Translations under genes and position numbers: made by a program | In this document: piece after piece, positions 1 to 10,980 of the stretch | Numbering within the stretch: position 1 is the first letter of the stretch | How the letters are laid out: each line of letters starts with the position of its first letter | NCBI GenBank assembly: GCA_037447655.1 | Contig: JBBHKE010001661.1 | Location: forward strand, 1-64,000 | Origin: Zygnema cylindricum | Taxonomy: Eukaryota > Streptophyta > Zygnematophyceae > Zygnematales > Zygnemataceae | Length of the DNA stretch: 64,000 nt | Direction of reading: 5' to 3' | Notes under the pieces: model-generated | Seen by the model: the letters and a program-made list of their open reading frames with translations, nothing else | Told to the model about the DNA's origin: nothing | Database searches by the model: none

Positions 1-630
1 AGACATAGATAAAGACAGAGACATGGACACGAAGACAGACACGGAAAGGGACACGGATAGGGACACATACAGGGACACGGACAGACACACCAGACAGACA
101 CACAGTCACAATCACACCGGACAATCATAGAGGGACACGGACAGACACACCAGACAAACACACAGTCAAAATCACACCGGACAATCACAAAGACACTAAC
201 ACACAGAAAGAATCACAAACAAAGACAAAGACATAGACACAAAGACACATAAAGAAGTTCAGACACACAGAGACATACACAAAGACAGAAAAAAACACAA
301 AAACTCAGACACAGACATTGACAAAGACACAGACACAGATACACAGACAAACTCACAGACAAACACACATAAAGACACACAAACAACCACACAGACAAAT
401 ATATAGACACACACACAGACAGACACATAGACATACACACAGACAAACACACAGACATACACAGTGACAAACACACAGTTAGACACACAGACATACACAC
501 TGAGAAACACACAGTTAGACACACAGACAGACACACAGACATACACACATACAATCACACAGATATGCACACACCCAAACACACACCCAGACACCCATCC
601 ATTCACACACATGCACACACACGCACACAG
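1..630. repeat. CA/GACA-rich minisatellite
   Basis: The stretch is almost entirely A, C and G on the plus strand, built from short GACA and CACA words. A 60-bp unit is repeated at 71-130 and 131-190 with few changes. It ends abruptly where the LTR of copia element A begins at 631. The long Cys/Ser/Val-rich reading frames on the minus strand are a by-product of the repeat and I do not call them genes. Confidence 0.9.
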
Positions 631-1680
631 TGGAACTCTGAGACCTCCATAGGACCTCAGAGTAGGTAGCTCACACGAAGCCTCTAGGATAACACTATCC
701 ACTTTGTCTTTCAGCACAAATAACTGCCACCCTGGACAACAAAAACTCTGACCACCTTCACCCGTGTGAAGGGAAGACTCCCCTGAGTTGATACCAAAAA
801 GAATCTCTGAATTTTCTCCCATGAGCAGTAAGTTATTGAGGATCAAATTTGACCTTTTGTACAAAAGCTCTCTGAAGAGAGGGTCTTATCTACCAAATTT
901 TTCTAAGTCTTATCTCTCTGTAAAACTCTATCTACTGACGTACGGCAATAATCATATTACTGTACCGTATAGAAAGGTATAGCTGCCGGTGTACTTTATG
1001 TACAAACATTGCACGACATGACCAAAATGTCGACACGTGTTTTTTCTGGATTTGTTTCCGTAATCCCTAGAGATGCGGAAATCCAATGTCGTGGTGCCAC
1101 GTGTCACCCGATGTGGTAGCGACCATAAACCGACTAAATTTTCTTCCGCGATCTCGGCATTCTTTCCGGCCGTCAGATTGAATGCCGATTTCAATCGTAG
1201 CCGTCATAAATAGTTGCGATATATTTGTTTCGCTATCAGAACAAATGCGCGGTATTTAGTTATTCTTTGTACTTGTAATCCGTACTTTTTATAACTGACT
1301 CTATGTATCCTGTATATAGTTTCCGTTAAATGAAATAGCCTATATGTTAGCATTTATATATTTTTTACACACTAAATCGTCTACCACTAATCCTAGACTA
1401 AATGGATGAGGCTACCGGCTACCAGCAGCATTACTTATCCGTAGGTACAAGGATCAAATACTCTAGGCGATAACTTATATTTTAGTAAATAAACTACTTT
1501 ACTACCCCGTAAATCTCTGGATAGCATAGGCAGCCATGGCACTAGCTTCCTCTCTAACTTCTCAGTGACTTCAACAAGTGTGAGAGTTGGAGAGAGAAGT
1601 TAGAGACAGACTGCCTCGGCTTGTTTTTTTACACTTTATTTTAGACCTAGAAAATACTAAAAGAACTATCAATTTCTACA
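631..1680 (-). repeat. LTR of copia element A (family 1)
   Basis: The 1050-bp terminal repeat is of the same family as 34079-35126 and 39472-40519. On the plus strand it begins TGGAACTCTGAG and ends TTTCTACA; the canonical TG...CA termini are kept. It holds a degenerate antisense tRNA-like segment at about 1398-1470. Confidence 0.9.
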
Positions 1681-1697
1681 CTCCCCTTATTTTCTAG

Positions 1698-2974
1698 TCA
1701 CTCTTTAATTTCAGACCACACTTGCAGAAAAATTAGCTTAGGGGAAGGCACAGGTTTGGTCATCATATCTGCTACCATCTCGCTATCGGGTCGGTACTCT
1801 AAACTAATTATTTTGTTTTCTACTTTCTCTCTAACAAAGGTGAGTCTAATGTCCATGTGTTTGGCTTTAAAATGATGTTTAAAATTTGTAGAAATAGCGA
1901 TCGCTGCCTGATTATCACAAAAACTTTTCTGCACACCACTCTTAAGGTGACCAAGCTCACCAAGCAAAGACTTGTCCCACATCAATTCTTTTAAAGCAGA
2001 GCAAGAGGCCATATACTCAGCCTCCCTGGTGGACTAAGCAATAACCTTTGTCTGTTTGCTACTCTAACAGCAAGCCCCATCACCACCATATAATACATAT
2101 CCAGAAGTACATCTCCTCATCGGAGCATCACCATAATTGGCATCACTCCAAGTAATGATGTCAGTATTTTCCCCACCCAAATGCAACCGACCTCCATGTC
2201 TTCCGCTGCTGCCAAACTGAGAAGTATGCGGACGGAGGGAAATCCGACGACCGGGGCAAAGGTTTCCTCGTAGTCGATTCCTTCTTTCTGTGTAAATCTT
2301 TTGGCCACTAATCGGGCTTTGTAACGCTCAATGGTGTTTTCCGGGTTCAGTTTTAATTTGAAAACCCACTTACAACCGATTAGTTTTCGGTTAGGTGGAC
2401 AGTCCACCAGCTCCCAAGTATCGGCTGCCATAATCGAGGCCATCTCTCCATTGATGGCTTTGTCTTCCACCGATTTCTTTCTGGACAAGTCATCGCCTCT
2501 CCATAAGTTTGAGGTTCATCTTGATGAGATAGTTTAGTTACCTTGTTATTAACCTGTTTTTCTTGCAGTCTTTTGCTACTTCTCCTTCTCCCCTCAAAAT
2601 CTGAGGTTAGAATAGATGGTTCTCGTGGATTCTTTCGAACAAACTTGGCTTTTCCCCTATCCCTTGATTGTGAATCAATTTCCACCACGTCTTCTGCTTC
2701 GGGTAGAGTTGTCACTGGAGTTTCCACAATCGAGTCCTTTTCGGTCTGATTTGTTCGTGCAAGAATGTCATCTTCTCTAAAACCCAGATAGTTAGGAAGC
2801 TCAAAGTCATCGGAAATTTTTGACTCAAATCTGATATTTACTGACTTTCTATACTTGAAGGGATCCACAGACTTTCCTTCATCCATAACTACTAGATGCT
2901 TTACTAAGATTATATCTTCCATTTTTAGATCGTAAACTCTATATCCTTTAACATCCTCATCATATCCTAATAAG
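1698..2974 (-). pseudogene. copia pol fragment: RT N-terminus fused to RNase H by deletion
   Basis: Read on the minus strand, the segment holds the linker after integrase (2500-2920), the first part of reverse transcriptase (motif GCKWVFKLKLNP, then QKEGIDYEETFAPVV) and the C-terminal RNase H part (CDNQAAIAIS, MDIRLTFVREKVENK). Compared with element C, about 0.85 kb is missing after the residues LLSLAAAEDMEV (near 2193), which removes the YVDD catalytic motif. The RNase H part has a stop codon where C reads SSKQQKVIAQSTMEAEYMA. This is a deletion derivative with no possible RT activity. Confidence 0.85.
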
Positions 2975-3394
2975 TAGTGTTGGGTATCGAGGACCCTTTG
3001 CCGATATTCGATATATATCGAATTTCAGGTACCCGATAATCGATATATCGCTTCGATATATCGAAATCCAAATTATCGCGATATATTGGCGATATATCGC
3101 CGATATATCGTATAGCCAATATATCGAGCCATAAAAAAAATAAAAATTTCATTTTTTTTTTCAAACCCACCCCCCTCCTTGGCTTTGTGTGTGGGGGGTG
3201 GGGGGGTTAATATCCGTACGATTTTCCGTACGATTTTCCGTACTATGATTGTACGGACACCCATTTTTTTGCGATATATATCGCGATAATTCATGTTGGT
3301 CCCGAACGATATATCGAGGAATCTGCTCGATTGATATTCGATATATCGAATATCACAATTATCGCGATATGAATTTACCCGATACCCAACACTA
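2975..3394. mobile_element. hAT-like MITE, copy 1
   Basis: A 420-bp element with perfect 15-bp terminal inverted repeats (TAGTGTTGGGTATCG). It is flanked by an 8-bp target duplication, CTAATAAG at 2967-2974 and CAATTAAG at 3395-3402, with two mismatches. Elements B and C carry the uninterrupted target at the same place in pol. The inside is packed with CGATATATCG palindromes and short GTACG repeats and encodes nothing. The 8-bp duplication fits the hAT superfamily. Confidence 0.85.
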
Positions 3395-5238
3395 CAATTA
3401 AGTATCCCGGTTTTCCTTTAGGGTCTAGCTTCCAATTTGACCGATCTATATCTAGAATGAATACTTGACAACGTAAATCCTTTAAGTGAGATATGTCCGG
3501 TTTTCAGCCGGTCTATCTCTCATAAGGTGTTTGATCTTTTATAGCTGAGGTAAGAACTCTATTTTTGAGGTAATTAGCATAGTTCATTGTTTCTGCCCAA
3601 AACCTTTTTCCTATCTTCTTATCCGACAACATACTTCTAGCACTATCACTTAGTACCCTATTTAATCGTTAGCTACCCCATTCTGTTCTGGGATTTCTGG
3701 AACTTGCTTTTGGTGTTGAACTCCATCTTCCCTCAGAAAATCCTCAAACTGGTTAGAAGCATACTCTCCACCATTGTCACTCCTTACTCTCTTGATTGAA
3801 GTTTCATAGAGTTTTTCGCTCTATGCTTTATATTGTCTAAAACAATCCTGAGCTTCTGACTTGTTTATCAAAAAATACACCCTGGAATACCGAGACCAAT
3901 CATCAGTGATAATCATCATAAATCTCTTCCTCCCCAGTGAGGGCACTTTCGTCGGTCCCTAAATATCTGTGTGTACTAAATCTAGAATTTTTTCTCCCTT
4001 ATAGGTGGCTGTTTTGGGAAAGGGTAATCTGTGTGCTTTACCTTGAGCACATCCACTAAAATCACTTAGATTCTCACTTTCACCGAACAGAATCCCTTCC
4101 ACTACTCCCATCTTTTTCATCTATTTTAACTTATTTAGATTCACATGCCCAAGCCTCTTATGCCACAACATTATATCATGAACACCAACATAATTAAGTT
4201 TCTTCTTTTCATTGCTTAAAATCAGCCTAAACATCCCTTAACTACCTTTTTCAACAATAAAATAGATTTCCTCCTCAAAAGTAGCAGTAAAGACTCCTTT
4301 CCTAGTGCTAAAATCAAAACCCTTATCATCTAATACAGACGTAGAGATGAGGTTTTTGTTCACCTCCGGAATAAACAATACATCAGGAATGTGACTATGG
4401 ATGTCTTTCCTTCTACAAACACTTTCAGATCTACCGATCCTACAAGAGTAGTAGTGACTATCCTCCCATCCCCGTACTCTATCTCTACGGTAGGAATCTT
4501 TCTTATCTTAGTGAACAGGTGTTTATCCTTAAACATGTGCATGGAGGCACCTAAATCCACAATCCAGCCTGCTTCACCTTTCTATCCACCGAAAGCACAT
4601 TTATGCTTTCGTGGAATTTCTACCTCGTTTGTCGCTTCAACTCCTCATCCAATATGAGCTCATCGTCCTCGTCTTTGGATTCCACCTCATGTACTTGTGC
4701 CACAAGGGCCTTTTCTTTTCCTCTCGGGGTTCCACCGGTCTGCCCCTCCTTTAACCGAAGCTCGGTTTGCTTAGTGCACTCCGCCATATAGTGCCCTGGT
4801 TTCTTACAGAAATGACATAAATCCTTGGGAGCCCTTGGTCTGAATTCGTCGGTCTGATTTTTTGCTCCCCCCCTCCGTAATTTCCGACCGGTCTCCGAGA
4901 ATCCTTGTTCCTCCAATTTGTCCCAGCTACCAAGGCTTGCGCACTCTTTCCTCCCCTTCGGATCTCAATTGTATTCTCCCGAACGAGAATCATACTTACC
5001 ACTGAGTTCCATATCCACCTTGAGTCCGGCAAGTCTTGCACACGGTTGACTATGTTCTCGAACTCATCGGGTAACTTCATCAGTAAATTGTTAACCTTAA
5101 CTTTTTCACTAAAATCTTTTCCAACACTCTCTAGCTCCATGAAAAGTGTAGCAAGCTCATTGCAAAAATCCAACATATTCCCCCGTTTGTATACATACTC
5201 TTTAACTTTATGATCAGCCAACTGTTGTTGCTGAATCG
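3395..5238 (-). pseudogene. copia integrase, protease and gag remnants of element A
   Basis: Read on the minus strand from 5238: gag (about 4920-5238), a CCHC zinc knuckle that is still intact (CHFCKKPGHYMAEC, about 4780-4830), the protease, in which the active-site DSGA has become DLGA (about 4550), the pre-integrase zinc region, and the integrase core with SDNGGEY (about 3775). Stops and frameshifts interrupt the frame several times. The order and sequence match element C throughout. Confidence 0.85.
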
Positions 5239-5286
5239 TGTTGTTCTTTGGTCTAAAATAGACCGCAGAAGCCACCCAAACTATCA
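5239..5286. repeat. 48-bp direct repeat, left copy
   Basis: The sequence TGTTGTTCTTTGG... recurs at 6159-6206 with about two differences over 48 bp. It lies exactly where the gag of element A is cut, so it may be the edge of an inserted element. The two copies diverge completely after ACTATCA. Confidence 0.7.
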
Positions 5287-7507
5287 CCTCCTGCTGTCTC
5301 CTTCATCTGAATCTGCCAAAATACTTCCGATAAAATTTGCAATTTTGTTCCATCACTGCTTCCGCTGCCTCCTTAAACCTTCCAAATTTCATAATACACA
5401 TATATATATTTTCATTTTCCGATTACAACAAAATTTTCTTTTTCTCACCAATATCTAAATCTGAATCTACTTCCCACAATTCTATCTCAAGTCAACTAAA
5501 ATTAAAACTAAAGGATTACACTAATAATATAACCCAACTCACAATTTATACCTCAACCATATCAAATCTAGATTTCAATTTTTTTTTTTTTCTTTTTCAT
5601 TTAATAATCTGATCCCAAAATTTCCCATTAAAAATACATTTAACAAATAGTATTTTCCCAAAAATTCTAATAATGTCACATTTCGCAAAAATTTCCAACA
5701 ACTCAAAATCTACATTACAAATCCAATTTTCAACAATCATCGATCCACAAAATTTGGATCTCTCCACCACATGTCACAACTCCACCTTCCGGATCTCTCT
5801 CCCCCAAACGTCGAATCTCCACCTTCCACATCTCTCCATCAAACGTCAAATCTCCACATTTCGAAATGCTTCTTCAAAAATAAACATGTATTTTTCCAAA
5901 AATAAAATATCATTTCTCAAAATAAATCATTTTCATTGAGGGTAGACATTTCGGCACTGTCACTAAGTTAACCCTTGGGGCGATGCAAGATTAAACTCGG
6001 CACATACCAACACTATGATAAGGCCGATCTCATGGGTACACAGACACCATTACTGCAATACAACCAGCAAGAACAAAATTAACCCGCTACAATGCGTGTG
6101 ACACAAACCTATCTCGACTTAACCTAACATATGATAGATGGGGTGTGGGCCCATAACCTGTTGTTCTTTGGTCTAAAATAAACCGCAGAAGCGACCCAAA
6201 CTATCATGCAAGAAGCTAAGCAAAAATAGGTCGACGAACAATCATTTGAAATGCATCCTCCATTTAACATACAACAACTAAGGTTTGATGGAAAAATCAA
6301 CATAAGCAAACCCTAGGACAAATGCATAAATAATGCAATCAAACAAACATAAAATAACATAAATAAATAATAACAAAAAGAGTTCAATCTCACATAAACA
6401 TTAAATAAACAAAAGTATATCAATAAACATATTACTCAAATGCATGACCTAATCGGCAATCCTAAAAGTCTACATCTTCGGTCCCTACTTTTCATGCTAA
6501 GCATTGATGATTAATTCCTAACAAAGCTCATTCCTATGTATACACTTATGAGCTGTCAACGAATCACTAAGTGTCAAAATAACCAACGTAAATTACGTAA
6601 CTGTCACTAAATCAAACTAATCGTAAGCGTACACCTGAGAGTCAAACAATCGTAAGCGTACACTTGTCTACAAGTACAACATCGTACACACACAAATTAA
6701 ACTATCGAAAACCCTAATTGATCACTTAAATATAAACATCATAATCAACTCTAATTTATTAATACATATACGACAAGAAAATGTTTCATCAAATATTTAC
6801 ACCGACGCATCCACAAATCCGCGTCATAAGTGACACCTTGCTTAGTCACTTGTCGATAAGTCCACGTAGTGAACCGACATCGCATATGTACGGTCCACCT
6901 AATAATACGTCATTAAAGATAATGAGATCCCTTGTAAATATCGGCGGACGTCGTCCACCCTCCACGTGTAGCTCGAACCACTTGCCGAAATAAACCGTAC
7001 CATCCAAATCCTGTCCGTACCGAAATCACGTACTTCGTCATAAATGTCGCCTGCCAAAATTAGAGTACACCTGTCAAATAAGATGAACCGTACCGGCGGC
7101 GTCCCATTTATTAAATGTTATTTGTCGCATTATGTTTTGTATGGCCGGCGTACTTTTCAAATCCTTCGAATATTTCAGATCGAATCGCGAAGCGATCCGC
7201 CGTCCATTTCTATTTCGCATTCCGTATTTTTCGTACGCTTCTTCGCGTTCTTTCATTTGTACTTCGTACGTTTCAAACAATTCATATTTCATATCGGATC
7301 GCTTCGCGATCCGCCGTACATTTTCAAATGTTTGTTCGCGCCACTCACACGTCACTTTAACTTTGCTCGTACACTAACTCCCCCGAATCGCAAATCTATT
7401 CAAAACTCCACAGTACATCATGTAAAATATATACGCACGAAACGTCGCGTGCGCACCAAATTTCATGTACGCACGAAACTAAATCTTCAAAAACAACAAT
7501 TCTTGTT
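5287..7507. other. AT-rich non-coding stretch
   Basis: No convincing gene on either strand; short frames have no family signature. The part 5287-5937 is T/A/C-rich. At 6142-6158 lies GGTGTGGGCCCATAACC, close to the primer-binding site of the copia elements, directly followed at 6159 by a TG and the second copy of the 48-bp repeat. This suggests that 6159 is the inner edge of a 5' LTR of another minus-strand element that extends rightwards. Near 7180-7320 a palindromic GATCGC/CGCGATC motif occurs twice. Confidence 0.5.
6159..6206. repeat. 48-bp direct repeat, right copy
   Basis: Near-identical to 5239-5286. It immediately follows a primer-binding-site-like sequence, which is the position expected of an LTR end on a minus-strand element. 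Confidence 0.65.
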
Positions 7508-7860
7508 GATGGGGACTCAAGGGAGTCCAGGCTACACACGGGTGTAGTCGGTCAGAGTTTTTGCCTGCCAAATTGGCTGCATTTCTAAGGGAAAGTCAAT
7601 GTGGGTGAATGTGTCCATATCTCATATTCTAAGGGAAAGTCAAAGTGGGTGAATGTGTCCATATCTCATATTCTAACTTTGCATTCTGTGGTGTAATTAA
7701 GCACACAGAAAGTTTTATTTCACTTGGGTAAAGCTGTAATGGGGTTCTGATTCTCAAGGGGTCAATCATTTGGGTTTATATAAACTTGGAGTCGGCACTA
7801 TCTAGATTAACTTATTTTGATCTGCAAATTCTGTGTGGCAATGGAGCCGATATAATTTCA
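7508..7860 (+). repeat. truncated 5' LTR (family 2)
   Basis: It matches the last third of the 3' LTR (about 11815-12119) and ends in TTTCA directly before the primer-binding site. Upstream of about 7508 similarity stops, so most of U3 is lost. A 44-bp tandem duplication (7583-7626 and 7627-7670) is present here and absent from the 3' LTR. Confidence 0.75.
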
Positions 7861-7875
7861 GGTTATGGGCCCACC
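7861..7875 (+). other. primer-binding site, half-tRNA type
   Basis: GGTTATGGGCCCACC immediately follows the LTR. It is the exact complement of GGTGGGCCCATAACC in the anticodon arm of plant initiator tRNA-Met (recalled from known tRNA sequences). No TGG complementary to a tRNA 3' CCA is present. Confidence 0.75.
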
Positions 7876-8193
7876 ACATAGGGTGCCTATGTTCGATGGA
7901 ACAAACTTCATTTATTAGGAGTTTACGATGGAGGGGTTGCTTTTTGAGAAGCACTTATGGGGAATTGTTTCGGGACAAGTGAGGTGTTCGCCACCGGGCT
8001 TTGGAGGAGCTCACTATGGAGAATCATCTGGGGCTGCCCAGAAAACGAACCGGAGTTGAGATGCAACGGAAGGTGAAGGGAACATCATTACCGTGAAAGG
8101 GGAAATAGGGGAGAAGGACAAAGGGACACCTATGGCGAGGGGAGCTAGGCTCTTGGCTATGGTTCCACTTGTGGGGGTTATAACTGAACCAAC
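7865..8193 (+). pseudogene. gag N-terminus of the gag-only element
   Basis: From the ATG inside the primer-binding site the frame reads MGPPHRVPMFDGTNFIY, then a TAG stop at 7916-7918, then EFTMEGLLFEKHLWGIVSG. It parallels MGPPSRVPIFNGTGFIYWE of element C, so the start and the family are clear. The frame is cut at 8193 by the solo LTR and resumes at 9427. Confidence 0.75.
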
Positions 8194-9426
8194 TAAAATT
8201 CTATTGGCTCTATTGCCCACAGAATTCGCAGATCCAAAAGAAGCTATTCAAGATAGTGCCGACTCCAAGTTGATATAAACTTAAATAAATGATCCCTTGA
8301 TAATAAAAACCCCAATATAACTTCACCCCTTTGAAGATAAGACTTTGTGTGTGCTCAGTTCCACCACAGAATGCAAAGCTTGAATATGTGTTTTGGACAG
8401 TATTCCCCACTTTGACTTTCCCACTGAATAAGTGCCACCCTGACACGCAAAAACTTCTAACTGACTTCACCCTTGTGTAGCCTAGACTCCCCTGAGTCCG
8501 CAGCAAAAAGAATCAATCAATTTGCTCACCCGAGCATTAAGTTATGGCTGGTCAAAGATGACCTTTATAGTTACAAGCTCTCTTAGAGAGAGGTACCTAA
8601 ATATCACTAAGTCTTGGTCTGCCTACTCACGACTACCTACTACTAAACCCTAGTCCAATAGGAACACTATATAGTACAAGAAGGTACAATAGGAGATGTA
8701 CTTATTGTACGGCCATTGTACGACATGGTCTTCAAGGTGACACCTGTGAAATCGGGAGCCATGGTTCCTCCTCCCATCTTCTCCGGTATCAAATAATGTG
8801 GCGCCACGTGGCACCGCGTGACGCTATCTCCAAATGCCGCCAAAAGCTCACTTCGCGTGGCGGCTACAATGGCGGCCGTCCGATCAAAACATATTTTACA
8901 CGGTTCAGATTCGCGTACATGCATGAATTGCTCCTTTTCGTTAGTCTGTCGTTAATTAGCTGTTGCGTTAACGTTTATATACCTTTGAAACTTCATGTGT
9001 ATTGTTTCGTCAACGCCTTAGTGGATAAGGCATACCTCTACAAATATAACTATAAACCATGGTTCAAATCCGGTGTAGGGCAGTTTTTGGTTATTTGTTA
9101 GTTAGTTAGAATTCTCTTCTTGTACATTTATAAATACCTATTGTACCCTACGTATGCTACGTTGACTCTAAGCTATAGGCTAAAGCTAACGTCTATTAAG
9201 GATGTAGGTACCAGGATTAACTCCTGGATCCGGCATACACATTTTGGTACAAACTACGAATTAGCTTATCCTCTTTCGACAGCCATGGCTCTAGCTCTCT
9301 CTATGGTCTTCAGTGACTGCAACAAGTATGGGGACCAGAGAGAGTTGAGCGAGAAGCACGTCGCCTTTGCTGACTTACTCTATTTATTTTTCCAATATAG
9401 ACCTAGAAAATACATAAATTTCAACA
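8194..9426 (-). mobile_element. solo LTR, family 2, TSD CCAAC
   Basis: A 1233-bp LTR in minus orientation, flanked by the perfect 5-bp duplication CCAAC at 8189-8193 and 9427-9431. It interrupts the gag of the surrounding element; removing it and one CCAAC brings the two gag halves back next to each other. On the plus strand it starts TAAAATTCTATTGG (the terminal TG has become TA) and ends TTTCAACA. It carries a palindromic G-box GCCACGTGGC at 8803-8812 and a tRNA-like segment near 9012-9080. Confidence 0.88.
9012..9085 (+). other. tRNA-like segment in the solo LTR
   Basis: The segment has a D-arm-like hairpin, GCCTTA...TAAGGC, and 38 bases later a perfect B-box, GGTTCAAATCC. It is antisense to the LTR. 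The acceptor and T stems do not close well, so it is tRNA-derived and not a functional tRNA gene. Equivalent segments lie in the other LTR families. Confidence 0.5.
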
Positions 9427-10821
9427 CCAACAACTGAACAAAATGACATGAAAATATGGGAATACAAAAATGCTATAGCAAAACATCTAATACTTAGATA
9501 AGTGTCTAAGTCTATAGCTATCACTCTTTTAAATCTAACAAAGTCTTCAGATATTTGGAAAACACTAAGTCAGATTTATAAGAGTGAGACTATACAGAGG
9601 CAGCAATTAGTAAAACAAGAAATAGAGGCATATGTTTATAAAGGCGGTAGTATGATAGAGTTTTGCAATGATATTGTTGCGTTATATGTTGAGCTTGCTA
9701 GTGCGGGATATGTAGAATCTGCGGTGAGAAAGATTAATACACTGATAATGAAACTCCCAGATGAGTACGAAAACATTATTTACCGTATGCAGGGAATGGA
9801 TGTCTCCCCATGGACTAGGAGCATTACCATGGGAATAATTATTGTGAGGGAAAGCACTTTGGAGCTTCGTAGAGGAAGTGAAAGGGTGACTGCATTTTTA
9901 GTTGGTGGTGACTGGCGAAAGCGTGATGTGAGGAACAGCGGTGACGAACAGAAGCGTGATGAGGGGAAGAAAGACCAAGGTAAACCTTATCGAAACTTCA
10001 GTGGAAAGAGAGGGAGAGGAAAAGAAAGGGGAGCTTTGAAAAAATGGGTTTGCTTCGCTTGTAGGAAACCGGGTCACTATATGGAGGAGTGTCCTTATTT
10101 GGAAGAACTTAGAAGTTGGTATGTGAATGAGGAGGAAGAAGGGGAAGAGGAGAAAGAGGATGAAGAAATTTTGGAGCTTCTTCACATCGGTAGAATGGAG
10201 AAGAGACAAAAGCACACAGAAATTCCACGGAGGCAACAGTGTGTTTTTGGAGGTATAAGGGAAGTAAAAGGAATGGAGGTACTTGAGGTGGTCGAGGAGT
10301 GTAGATTGTATGACTTAGAAATGAGAAAGTCAGATCTAGGATCCATAAGAGAAAACGGGAAAGATAAAATTAATAAGGTTAATTTTATAGATATTTTGAA
10401 AACACAAAACTGGTCGGAAAGGGAGACTTCAAGGGATTTCGAGGAAATGGGAGAAGTGAAACTCGAAGAGGTTTTAAAAGATAGGGGAGAAGAAGAATAT
10501 TTAATGAAAGGTTTAGGGGAGGAGAAATACTTATTGGGGATAAATTTAGAAAGAGAGAGTGGAAAGAAATCCATAGGAGAGAATGAGGAAAGTTCATTTT
10601 TTGGGGGTAATGGGTTTGAAATCACTAAAAGGAGTGATGACACTTATGATGGTGTGCCTGTAAAAGGGTTAGCATCTGGGTGTATGTTGCAGATTGGAAA
10701 TGGGGCAGACTGTTTGGATTGCAAGAGGGAAATTGGATTTAGTGTGGATGGAAAAGAGACGAGGTGGATAAAATCTTGGCTTGGATTTATGAAAACTGAA
10801 ATGCTAAAATGTGTGGTCTAA
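9427..10821 (+). pseudogene. gag with unrelated acidic C-terminal extension
   Basis: Gag continues with IWEYKNAIAKHLILR, a TAA stop (9499-9501), then an open frame to 10821. The UBN2-type gag core (IYKSETIQRQQLVKQEIEAYVYKGG...) aligns with autonomous elements, and a CCHC zinc knuckle, CFACRKPGHYMEEC, is intact at 10051-10092. The junction peptide EIPRRQQCVFGGI (about 10220) is the last shared piece. Beyond it come about 190 residues rich in E, K, G and R with no protease and no similarity that I recognise. That tail is long and open, which suggests it was under selection or is recent. Two stops in the gag core make the present copy a pseudogene. Confidence 0.75.
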
Positions 10822-10980
10822 TTATTATTCCTTTTCATCAAATGCACTGTTTTAAATACAAGAATATTTTTCGTGAATCTTATGAAAAGAAAAGGAAAAA
10901 GAAAGAAAAAAAGGGGGAGGGGGTGTTTGTTTATTTGTTTGTGGGAGTTGAAAGGAAAATAGACTAGAAAATAAGGGGAG
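10822..10980 (+). other. 3' leader and polypurine tract
   Basis: A purine-rich stretch (AAAAAGGGGGAGGGGG, then AGAAAATAAGGGGAG) lies between the gag stop and the 3' LTR. The last block touches the LTR's TG, as a plus-strand primer must. Confidence 0.75.

Larger units (their letters stand above)
631..5238 (-). mobile_element. copia element A, decayed, one LTR left
   Basis: This is a minus-strand Ty1/copia retrotransposon. Its 3' LTR (631-1680) abuts a polypurine tract (AAAATAAGGGGAG on the minus strand) and is followed leftwards-to-rightwards by RNase H, RT, integrase, protease and gag remnants, in that order when read from the 3' end. The gag reading frame stops matching elements B and C at 5238, just after the codons for TIQQQQLADHK, and the 5' end with its LTR is missing at that point. 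The RT core is deleted, a MITE sits inside the pol linker, and stop codons are frequent, so this copy is dead. Confidence 0.9.

Noticed and set aside
213-864. Cys/Val/Ser-rich reading frames on the minus strand
   Set aside because: They are produced by the CA/GACA repeat and the start of an LTR; no domain and no conservation with the other LTR copies as protein.
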